NCBI GenBank assembly: GCA_046341775.1
Contig: JBKDQQ010000143.1
Coordinates: forward strand, 1-5,320
DNA length: 5,320 nt
Direction: 5' to 3'
Source: SXXH01 sp041165735
GTDB taxonomy: Bacteria > Planctomycetota > UBA1135 > GCA-002686595
The number at the start of each line of letters is the position of its first letter. Within the stretch, counting starts at the first letter, position 1. The position numbers and the translations under genes are program-made. The notes under the pieces are model-generated. The model saw only the letters and a list, made by a program, of their open reading frames with translations. It had not been told where the DNA came from and did not search any database. Shown here in pieces: positions 1-5,289 of this stretch.

Positions 1-90
1 CCCCCTCGCAGGGGAGCGACACGCGGGAGCATCCGCTGCCGTTCGCGGGCCGACGCACGAAACCGCCGACCACCTCGGGGCGGCGAGCAT

Positions 91-108
91 CCGCGCTCCA
101 GCGCGCGG
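91..108 (-). repeat. Small hairpin downstream of the LysM gene
   Basis: CCGCGC (108-103) and GCGCGG (96-91) can pair over 6 bp around a 6-nt loop, 11 nt after the LysM gene stop. There is no U-run, so terminator function is doubtful. The remaining 1-119 stretch shows no recognisable gene; it holds a 10-bp direct repeat GAGCATCCGC (27-36 and 85-94) and a 5-bp hairpin at 2-14. Confidence 0.25.
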
Positions 109-119
109 TCGAGCCGGGG

Positions 120-632
120 TCAGCGCAAGTCTTCGCGCGGCGGCAGGCGCAGGATCTGGCCGACCTTGATCGCGTCGGGGGAGGGGAGGTTGTTGGCGCG
201 CGCCACGGCGGCGACGAGCGACTTGTCGCTCGTGCCGTAGGCGGCGGCGCAGATGCGGCCGAGGGTCTCGCCGGCGACGACGGTGTGCGTGCGTGGCGCG
301 TCGTCCTTCGCCGGCGTGGGAGTGGCGACCTGCTTCGGCGCGGAGGCGTTCGATCCGGCCTTGGGCTCCGGCTTCTTGCCTTCCGCCTTCTGGACGGGCG
401 CCTTCTTGAGGTCCGGCAAGGCGCGCGCCTCCTCTTCGGGGAGCGGGGGCACGCCGCTCTTCGCGCCGACGATCGCGCGGCCCCAGCCTTCGGGGATGGG
501 AGCGAGCTCGAGCTCGGCTTCGCCGAAGGAACGCTCGGACTCCTCGCGCGCCGCGGAGGTGAAGGCCCTGCGCAGCCAGACGGCCGAGACGAAGCCGACC
601 ATCAAGAGCAGCACCCCCAGGACGATCCTCAT
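120..632 (-). CDS. Membrane-anchored LysM domain protein
   Basis: A 170-residue protein of no recognised named family apart from its C-terminal LysM domain. Layout: N-terminal hydrophobic segment (residues 3-20), an acidic stretch (about 29-45), a Pro/Lys/Ala-rich low-complexity linker (about 62-113), and one LysM domain (115-164) with HTVVAGETLGRICAAAYG, RANNLPSPDAIKVGQILRLP and the typical spacing. LysM domains bind N-acetylglucosamine in peptidoglycan, so a membrane-tethered, wall-binding role in the periplasm is the likely reading; no enzyme domain is present. The start at ATG 632 is chosen because GGAGG sits 6 nt before it and the TM begins at once; the reading frame stays open further upstream to 833 but runs antisense-like Arg/Pro-rich sequence through the secDF 3' end. 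Two Arg directly after the TM (21-22) are not ideal for an N-in anchor; a poorly cleaved signal peptide is an alternative. The gene follows secDF by 82 nt. The specific function is unknown. Confidence 0.85.
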   Translation of the reverse strand: MRIVLGVLLLMVGFVSAVWLRRAFTSAAREESERSFGEAELELAPIPEGWGRAIVGAKSGVPPLPEEEARALPDLKKAPVQKAEGKKPEPKAGSNASAPKQVATPTPAKDDAPRTHTVVAGETLGRICAAAYGTSDKSLVAAVARANNLPSPDAIKVGQILRLPPREDLR

Positions 633-638
633 GGTTCG

Positions 639-643
639 CCTCC
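639..643 (-). promoter_or_regulatory. Shine-Dalgarno site of the LysM gene
   Basis: GGAGG lies 6 nt before the ATG at 632 and fixes that start. It is the only clear Shine-Dalgarno sequence among the four genes. It forms half of the palindrome CCTCCGGAGG (648-639). Confidence 0.75.
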
Positions 644-672
644 GGAGGTGCAGTTGCGCATGGCGTTGGTGG

Positions 673-709
673 TCGCGTCCCCGGCGCGCGTCCGGCGCCG
701 GGGATGCGA
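673..709 (-). promoter_or_regulatory. Strong stem-loop right after the secDF stop
   Basis: Arms 709-695 and 687-673 form a 15-position stem with one A-C mismatch (14 pairs, including an uninterrupted run of 10: UCCCCGGCGC with GCGCCGGGGA) and a 7-nt loop. It begins 5 nt after the secDF stop codon. The following sequence has no U-run, so it is not a typical intrinsic terminator. It is well placed to block 3' exonucleases or partly terminate transcription before the LysM gene. Confidence 0.5.
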
Positions 710-714
710 GCGGA

Positions 715-3708
715 TCAGGCCTTGGCGACCTCGGCCGCGCTGACCTCGGTCGTGCGACGTCCGGCGCGGTTCTCGAGCCACAACAGGACCGGGCCGGCGA
801 TGTAGATCGTGCTGTAGGTGCCGGAGATGACACCCACGAGCATCGCGTAGCCGAAGCCCTCGAGCACGTTGCGCGAGCCGTAGTTGGCGATGAACAGCAC
901 GAGGATCGTCAGGAACACCGTCACCGAGGTGAGGATGGTGCGGCCGAGCGTCTCGTTGAGGGAGTCGTTGATGATGTCCTTCAACGACTTCTTGCTCTTG
1001 CCGAGGTTCTCGCGCACGCGGTCGAAGATGACGATCGTGTCGTTCTGCGAATAACCGATGATCGTCAGGAACGCCGCCACCATCGACAGGTCGAGCTCGG
1101 CCTGCACGAAGCCGAACTGCGTGCCGACGGCCAGCGCGCCCAGCGTGACGAGCACGTCGTGCGCCAAGGCCGCGACGACCGCGATGCCGTAGCTCCACTG
1201 GTCGAAGCGGAAGCGCAAGTACAGGACGGTCGCGAACAACGCCAACAGCATGGCGCGCACGGCCTTGTCGAGCAGTTCGCCGGCGACTTGCGGGCCGACC
1301 TGGAACGACTCGGGGACCGCGGAGACCAGCGTGTACTTGTTGCCCGACGAGTCCGACTTGCCGGTGAAGGCGGTCTTGGCGAGCTCGGACAGTTCCTGGC
1401 TCGAGGCGCCGGTGGTGACCTTGCCATTGAAGCCGTAGGCGCCTTGCGGGCCGGAAAGCGGCGACACGACGACCTCGGCGAGTCCGATGCCGCCGAGCGC
1501 CGCGGCGATGTCGGACTCGGCGTGCGTGCGCTTGAAGTACAGCTCGCCCTTGGCCGCGCCATCGGCGACCTCGACGGTCAGCGGACCGCGAGCGAGCAGG
1601 GAGGCCAGCGCGCTGCGGATCTCCGTCTCCGCGGCCTTGGCGCTCTGGTCGCCGACCGGTGCGTTCTCGGGGATCTTGGCCGTGATGCGGAACTCGGTGT
1701 AGCCCGCGCCCGACTTGGAGTCGGTGATGCTCTGCACGGTGGCTTCGCCGAGGTTGCCCGGGGCTGCTTCCAGCGCGGCGCGGATGTCCGGCACGCTGCG
1801 CGGCTCCTGCGTGCGCACGGAGACCGAGTACCCGCCGAGGAAGTCGATGCCGAGCTTCTGCTCGTTCGACTGCGCGAACCACAGGCCCAGAGAGCCCACG
1901 AGCACGACGGCCGAGGCGGCCAGCGCGACCTTGGTCTTGCCGAGGAAGTCGATGCCCTGGCCCTTGATCAGCTCGCGCATCTCGTAGCGGCCGCGTCCGG
2001 CGGACATGTCGCGCGCCAGCAGCACGCGCGACACGATGATCACCGTGAACAGGGTGGTCATGATGCCGACGCACAGCGTGGTGGCGAAGCCGCGGATCGG
2101 TCCGCTGCCAAGGAAGTAGAGGATCGCGCCCGCGATGAGCGTCGTCAGGTTGGCGTCGAGGATGGTGACGCCGGCGCGGTCGAAGGCGGCGCGCGCGGCT
2201 TCCTTGAGCTTCAGGCCGCGCGCCATCTCCTCGCGCAGGCGCTCGAAGATGAGGATGTTGCCGTCGACGGCCATGCCGACCGTGAGCACGATGCCGGCGA
2301 TGCCCGGCAGCGTCAGCGTCGCGCGCATGAAGGCCATCGCGCCGAGCAGCAGCACCAGGTTGACGAGCAGGCCGACCACGGCGAAGAGGCCGAGGCGCCG
2401 GTAGACCCAACCCATGAACAGCACGACGACCAGCGAGGCCACGAGCGCGCTGACGAAGCCCTTCTTGACGTAGTCCTCGCCCAGGCTGGCGCCGACGCGG
2501 CTCTTGTCCAGCGGCACGAGGCGCATCTTCAGCGAGCCCGAGCGCAGCACCTTGAGCACGCTCTCGACGTAGCGCGGCGTGAAGCCGCCGGCGCCGCCCG
2601 AGATCTGGCCCTGGCCGGGCAGCTTCTCGCGGATGACGGCGTTCATGATGATCTCGCTGTTCAGGACGATCGCGAGGTTCCGGCGCACGTTGGCGCCGGT
2701 GAAGTCGCCGAAGGCCGTGCGCTTCGACGGCGACATGTCGAACGAGAGCGCCGGGTAGCCGTACTCGTCCACGGTGCGCTGGAAGGTCGCGTCGGCGCCG
2801 GTGAAGCTCCACTCGCCTTCCGCGCCACCTTCCTTCCGGGGCGCGACCACGGCGATCATCGCGCGTTGCGACATCGGCGTCTCGAGCTCGCCCTCGTCCG
2901 GGCGCAACGGGAACCAGCGCAAGCCGGCGATCGGGCCGCCTGCGTCGCGCGGCAGCGCGTTGAAGACCGCGACAGGAGCCTCGGGGTTCGCGGCGCGCCA
3001 ATCGCGCATGCGCTGCTGCTCCGTGGCCTCGTCGCTGCCGAGCCGGCTGTAGTCGACGGTGGCGGCTTCGAGCAGGAACTGCATGTCGCCGACCTCCTCG
3101 ATGCTGCGCTGCAGCTCGTCGGAGGACAGCAGTTCGATCTTCGCGCCCGCGGCGTGCGCGCTGGCGCTCGTGCCTTCGAGGCCGCGCTTCAAGCCGGTCA
3201 GCGTCGCGCCCTCGCGCGACTCGTACGACAGCTTCTCCGCGCCGATGCGCAGCAGTCCGCCGAGCGACGAGAAGGCCTTCACTTGCGCGACGTCGGTCGA
3301 GTCGAGCTTGAGCGCCAGGTCCGCCGCGCCCACCTCGCCGAGGAGGCGGCCGGAGAGGCTGCTCGTCGCCATCTCGGCCGCGCTGGGCAGCTCGATGACG
3401 AGGCGATCCTCGCCTTCGGGGCGGATGGAGACTTCGCGCACGCCCTGCGGGTCGACGCGCTTCCTGACGATCTCCGCCGTCGAGCGCAGCAGCGCGGGCT
3501 TGTCGTTCAGTTCCTCCTGCGTGATCTGGCCGGAGCGCAGGGCCTCGTCGAAGGGCAGGCCGTAGACGAGGCGCGTGCCGCCTTGGAGGTCGAGACCCAG
3601 GCGGAAGGGGCTCTCCTGCATGAACACGACGGGGACCACCATGCTCGCCAAGGCGACGAGGATGAGGGCCAAGGTGAGGGCGGTGTACTTGCCGAGGTTC
3701 TCGGTCAT
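715..3708 (-). CDS. secDF: Fused protein translocase subunit SecDF
   Basis: SecDF works with SecYEG/SecA in the inner membrane, using the proton-motive force to pull preproteins out on the periplasmic side. This 997-residue protein joins SecD and SecF in one chain. SecD half: TM1 about 9-28, GLDLQGGTRLVYG (38-50), large periplasmic P1 domain (about 31-415) with GQISGG (367-372), then five TM segments between about 418 and 562 with GMAVDGNILIFERLREE (478-494) and LDANLTTLIAG (517-527). SecF half: TM about 591-611, LGIDFLGG (619-626), periplasmic P4 domain (about 612-815), then five TMs with GYSQNDTIVIFDRVRE (885-900) and NETLGRTILTS (918-928). D482, D890 and R923 match the proton-pathway residues D340, D637 and R671 of Thermus SecDF (correspondence made from memory). 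Oddities: G483 where VDAN is usual, and a P4 domain of about 200 residues, clearly longer than usual. ATG 3708 gives the normal SecD N-terminus; an in-frame ATG at 3810 would add 34 unlikely residues. No Shine-Dalgarno site precedes 3708. No yajC is adjacent. Confidence 0.96.
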   Translation of the reverse strand: MTENLGKYTALTLALILVALASMVVPVVFMQESPFRLGLDLQGGTRLVYGLPFDEALRSGQITQEELNDKPALLRSTAEIVRKRVDPQGVREVSIRPEGEDRLVIELPSAAEMATSSLSGRLLGEVGAADLALKLDSTDVAQVKAFSSLGGLLRIGAEKLSYESREGATLTGLKRGLEGTSASAHAAGAKIELLSSDELQRSIEEVGDMQFLLEAATVDYSRLGSDEATEQQRMRDWRAANPEAPVAVFNALPRDAGGPIAGLRWFPLRPDEGELETPMSQRAMIAVVAPRKEGGAEGEWSFTGADATFQRTVDEYGYPALSFDMSPSKRTAFGDFTGANVRRNLAIVLNSEIIMNAVIREKLPGQGQISGGAGGFTPRYVESVLKVLRSGSLKMRLVPLDKSRVGASLGEDYVKKGFVSALVASLVVVLFMGWVYRRLGLFAVVGLLVNLVLLLGAMAFMRATLTLPGIAGIVLTVGMAVDGNILIFERLREEMARGLKLKEAARAAFDRAGVTILDANLTTLIAGAILYFLGSGPIRGFATTLCVGIMTTLFTVIIVSRVLLARDMSAGRGRYEMRELIKGQGIDFLGKTKVALAASAVVLVGSLGLWFAQSNEQKLGIDFLGGYSVSVRTQEPRSVPDIRAALEAAPGNLGEATVQSITDSKSGAGYTEFRITAKIPENAPVGDQSAKAAETEIRSALASLLARGPLTVEVADGAAKGELYFKRTHAESDIAAALGGIGLAEVVVSPLSGPQGAYGFNGKVTTGASSQELSELAKTAFTGKSDSSGNKYTLVSAVPESFQVGPQVAGELLDKAVRAMLLALFATVLYLRFRFDQWSYGIAVVAALAHDVLVTLGALAVGTQFGFVQAELDLSMVAAFLTIIGYSQNDTIVIFDRVRENLGKSKKSLKDIINDSLNETLGRTILTSVTVFLTILVLFIANYGSRNVLEGFGYAMLVGVISGTYSTIYIAGPVLLWLENRAGRRTTEVSAAEVAKA

Positions 3709-3723
3709 GGGAGGAAGATCGTA

Positions 3724-3770
3724 GTGATCCGGGAGCGAGTCTGGAAACGACGAAACGGAGCCCGGATCAC
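3724..3770 (-). promoter_or_regulatory. Perfect 10-bp inverted repeat before secDF
   Basis: GTGATCCGGG (3770-3761) and CCCGGATCAC (3733-3724) are exact reverse complements separated by 27 bp, with the second arm ending 15 nt before the secDF ATG. The loop holds two near-copies of CGTTTC. As RNA it could form a stem close to the start codon; as DNA the half-sites, with centres 37 bp apart, could be bound by a regulator. A weak promoter-like pair (TTTCCA at 3747-3742, 18 bp, TACGAT at 3723-3718) overlaps the same stretch. The function is inferred only from position and symmetry. Confidence 0.4.
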
Positions 3771-3791
3771 CGGACGCCGCTTCGTGCGGAA

Positions 3792-3834
3792 CGCCGCGCG
3801 CCCGCCGCATGCGTCGTGGCGGGGCGCGCGAGCG
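3792..3834 (-). repeat. Large GC-rich hairpin after rplS
   Basis: Arms 3834-3818 and 3806-3792 pair over about 15 bp (core CGCGCG with CGCGCG, then CCC with GGG and GCC with GGC), with one bulged C and one bulged U, around an 11-nt loop containing GCATGC. The stem begins 22 nt after the rplS stop codon. No U-run follows. It could be a 3'-end stabiliser or attenuator that lowers read-through from rplS into secDF; base composition alone makes such stems more likely here. Confidence 0.4.
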
Positions 3835-3856
3835 CCGAGGTGGTCGGTGGAGGGGC

Positions 3857-4276
3857 TCAGGAGCCCGCGGCGCCGGCTTCGTTGGCGGCGGCGCGCATGG
3901 CCTTCTCGAACTCGCGTTCCTTGCGCACCTTGTCGCCGAGCAGCTCCTTCAGGCGGGTCTGCTTGCCGACGCGATCGCGCAGGAAGTAGAGCTTCGCGCG
4001 GCGGGTCTCGCCGCGACGCGTGACGACGATGTCCTTCACGCGCGGCGAGTGCAGCGGGAAGGTGCGCTCGACGCCTTCGCCCTGCACGATGCGGCGCACG
4101 ACGACGTTGCGACGGATGCCGCGGTTCTTCAGCGCGATGACCGTGCCGATGAAGAGCTGGATGCGCTCCTTGTCGCCTTCCTTGATGAGGTAGTTGACCT
4201 CGACGGTGTCGCCGATGTGCACCGTGGGAAGGGTCTTCTTGCCGTTTTCGCGTTCGAGCTGTCCGATCAGGTCCAT
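3857..4276 (-). CDS. rplS: 50S ribosomal protein L19
   Basis: L19 is a structural protein of the large ribosomal subunit, located at the 30S-50S interface. The product is 139 residues from the chosen ATG. Family landmarks are GDTVEVNYLIKEGDKERIQLFIGTVIA (residues 22-48, key residues G22, D23, G34, F42, G44), NRGIRRNVVVRRI (51-63), GEGVERTFPLHSP (66-78) and the signature RRGETRRAKLYFLRDR (87-102). E. coli L19 is about 115 residues; the excess is a charged and Ala-rich C-terminal tail from about 114, as some other bacteria also have. Start choice: in-frame ATGs lie at 4348, 4309 and 4276. The 4276 start gives MDLIGQLEREN, which lines up with the usual L19 N-terminus; the 4309 start would sit 3 nt from a hairpin, and the 4348 start directly follows a TAG. 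None has a clear Shine-Dalgarno site, so a longer N-terminus remains possible. It lies 114 nt after trmD, the classic gene pair. Confidence 0.94.
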   Translation of the reverse strand: MDLIGQLERENGKKTLPTVHIGDTVEVNYLIKEGDKERIQLFIGTVIALKNRGIRRNVVVRRIVQGEGVERTFPLHSPRVKDIVVTRRGETRRAKLYFLRDRVGKQTRLKELLGDKVRKEREFEKAMRAAANEAGAAGS

Positions 4277-4312
4277 GGGAGGCAGTCCAGTTTCGCCGAT
4301 TTCCGTCATCGT

Positions 4313-4339
4313 GAACCGACCCCGTGCCGGGGCCGATTC
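4313..4339 (-). promoter_or_regulatory. 12-bp leader hairpin upstream of rplS
   Basis: The minus-strand RNA folds into a 12-bp stem with a GCA triloop: arm GAAUCGGCCCCG (4339-4328) pairs with CGGGGUCGGUUC (4324-4313). Two of the pairs are G-U (4336/4316 and 4333/4319); on the plus strand these would be A-C mismatches, so the full stem exists only in the sense RNA of the operon. It lies 36 nt before the chosen rplS start and would crowd the alternative ATG at 4309. No U-run follows, so it looks like a leader or processing structure rather than a terminator. Autoregulatory L19 leaders are known in some other phyla; a direct relation is not shown. Confidence 0.5.
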
Positions 4340-4357
4340 GCGCGTCATCTAGTTGTG

Positions 4358-4383
4358 CGCCCGGCCGGCGGGCCGTTCGGGCG
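4358..4383 (-). repeat. GC-rich inverted repeat just after trmD
   Basis: CGCCCG (4383-4378) and CGGGCG (4363-4358) are complementary arms around a 14-nt GC-rich loop, beginning 7 nt after the trmD stop codon. Several alternative pairings exist in the loop (for example GGCC with GGCC). No U-run follows. It may protect the trmD 3' end or be chance; support is weak. Confidence 0.25.
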
Positions 4384-4390
4384 TGTGCGT

Positions 4391-5200
4391 CTATCGACTG
4401 TCCGTGCGTCGCGCCGAAGTCGAGTTCGGAGCCGGCTGGTTCAGGGGCGTCGCGTCCTGCAGCGCCTGGCGGCGGCGCGCCTCGGCCGCGCGGAAGCGCG
4501 CGATGGCCGCATGGTCGCCGCCCATCAGCACCTCGGGCACGGCCGCGCCGCGCCACACGCGCGGCCGCGTCCAATGCGGATGGTCCAGATCCGGAGCGCC
4601 ATCGCTCGTCGAGCGGAGCAGCCCGTGGCCGTCTTGCTGCGTGGGCGTCGCGTGTTGCGTGCCCGGCTCGTGCGGCGCGCGGCGCGCGTAGCTGTCCTCC
4701 ATGGCGGAGCGCGCATCGCCCAGCACGCCGGGCACGAGGCGCGCGACGGCTTCGATGGCGCACAAGGCCGGCAGTTCCCCGCCGGCGAGCACGAACTCGC
4801 CCAAGGACAACTTCTCGAAGCCCAGCACCGTCACGATGCGTTCGTCGAAGCCCTCGTAGCGGCCGCACAAGAAGAGGATGCGTTCCTCGGCGAGGTATTC
4901 GTCGGCGACGCCTTGATGGAAGCGTCGTCCGGACGGACACAGCGCGATCTTGCGGCAGGCGCCATGACGCGCCTCGGCCCACTCGACGGCTTCGGCGATG
5001 GGCTCGGGCTTGAGCACCATGCCCGGGCCGCCGCCGAAGGGGCGGTCGTCCACGGTGCGATGGCGGTCGCGCGCGAAGTCGCGGAAGTCGATGAATTCGG
5101 TCCGGACCAAGCCCTTCTGGCGCGCCACGCCGAGGATCGACGTGTCGGCGTAGGCTTCCATGGCCTCGGGGAACAGGGTCAGGACGACAAAGAGCTTCAC
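4391..5200 (-). CDS. trmD: tRNA (guanine(37)-N1)-methyltransferase TrmD
   Basis: TrmD transfers a methyl group from S-adenosylmethionine to N1 of G37, next to the anticodon of certain tRNAs, which prevents +1 frameshifting. It is a cytoplasmic SPOUT-fold homodimer. The 269-residue product starts MKLFVVLTLFPE, a typical TrmD N-terminus, so the GTG at 5200 is chosen; no clear Shine-Dalgarno site precedes it. Visible motifs are HRTVDDRPFGGGPGM (residues 47-61), CGRYEGFDER (112-121), LGEFVLAGGELPA (133-145), ARLVPGVLG (153-161) and EDS (168-170). By alignment from memory with E. coli TrmD, E116, R154 and the catalytic D169 are all present at the same numbers. Unusual points: about 29 extra residues lie in the linker between EDSYA and HPHWTRP (about 173-206), and after HAAIARFR (230-237) the usual C-terminal helical sequence is replaced by a short polar tail. 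The gene leads the rplS-secDF-LysM series. Identification is secure; the consequence of the altered C-terminal half is not known. Confidence 0.96.
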   Translation of the reverse strand: MKLFVVLTLFPEAMEAYADTSILGVARQKGLVRTEFIDFRDFARDRHRTVDDRPFGGGPGMVLKPEPIAEAVEWAEARHGACRKIALCPSGRRFHQGVADEYLAEERILFLCGRYEGFDERIVTVLGFEKLSLGEFVLAGGELPALCAIEAVARLVPGVLGDARSAMEDSYARRAPHEPGTQHATPTQQDGHGLLRSTSDGAPDLDHPHWTRPRVWRGAAVPEVLMGGDHAAIARFRAAEARRRQALQDATPLNQPAPNSTSARRTDSR

Positions 5201-5230
5201 GGGACTCGTCGGGAGATGGCCGTGCCAGAG

Positions 5231-5247
5231 CCCTGCCGTGGGCAGGG
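5231..5247 (-). promoter_or_regulatory. Hairpin in the trmD leader
   Basis: A perfect 7-bp inverted repeat (CCCTGCC / GGCAGGG) with a 3-nt loop lies 30 nt before the trmD start codon and within the leader predicted from the adjacent promoter. There is no U-run after it, so it is not a standard terminator. It may be a leader stem affecting mRNA stability or translation, or chance in a GC-rich sequence. Confidence 0.35.
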
Positions 5248-5260
5248 ATTTGGGGGAACC

Positions 5261-5289
5261 AAAGTAGACGAACGGCGTTCTCCGGTCAA
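5261..5289 (-). promoter_or_regulatory. Putative sigma70-type promoter for trmD
   Basis: On the minus strand a TTGACC hexamer (5289-5284; 5 of 6 to TTGACA) and a TACTTT hexamer (5266-5261; 4 of 6 to TATAAT) are separated by exactly 17 bp. Transcription would start near 5254, giving a leader of about 54 nt before the trmD GTG. The region is locally AT-richer than the rest of the window, which fits a promoter. This is pattern matching only; the organism's sigma consensus is not known. Confidence 0.5.

Noticed and set aside
27..94. Direct repeat GAGCATCCGC at 27-36 and 85-94, considered as a repeat array or binding-site pair
   Set aside because: There are only two 10-bp copies with no third copy or shared flanks; this is not enough to call an array or operator.
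639..648. Palindrome CCTCCGGAGG containing the LysM Shine-Dalgarno site, considered as a translational switch
   Set aside because: It leaves no loop for a stable hairpin (at most 3 bp around CCGG), so sequestration by this palindrome alone is implausible.
673..709. Intrinsic (rho-independent) terminator after secDF
   Set aside because: The stem is good but the required U-run is absent, so it is listed as a regulatory or stability stem instead.
629..3001. A 790-codon minus-strand open frame overlapping secDF
   Set aside because: It is a shifted-frame shadow of secDF with strongly Arg/Ala/Gly-biased composition; the overlapping frame encodes a clear SecDF.
253..4023. A 1256-codon open frame on the plus strand covering all of secDF
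   Set aside because: It is in exact codon register with secDF on the other strand, so it stays open simply because secDF lacks TTA, CTA and TCA codons, all rare at high GC. Its translation is Arg/His/Asp/Glu-rich low-complexity with no recognisable domain.
3710..4023. GGAGG at 3710-3714 followed by GTG at 3724 on the plus strand, opening a 99-residue basic frame antisense to rplS
   Set aside because: The apparent Shine-Dalgarno site is the complement of the CCTCCC before secDF; the frame is part of the long antisense shadow and shows no family features.
3705..4982. A 425-codon minus-strand open frame across trmD, rplS and their spacers
   Set aside because: It crosses two well-supported genes in another frame and its translation is Arg/Pro-rich without family motifs.
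4324..5013. Plus-strand open frame opposite trmD
   Set aside because: It is antisense to a conserved gene, of Arg/Ala/Pro-rich composition and without a recognisable domain or ribosome site.
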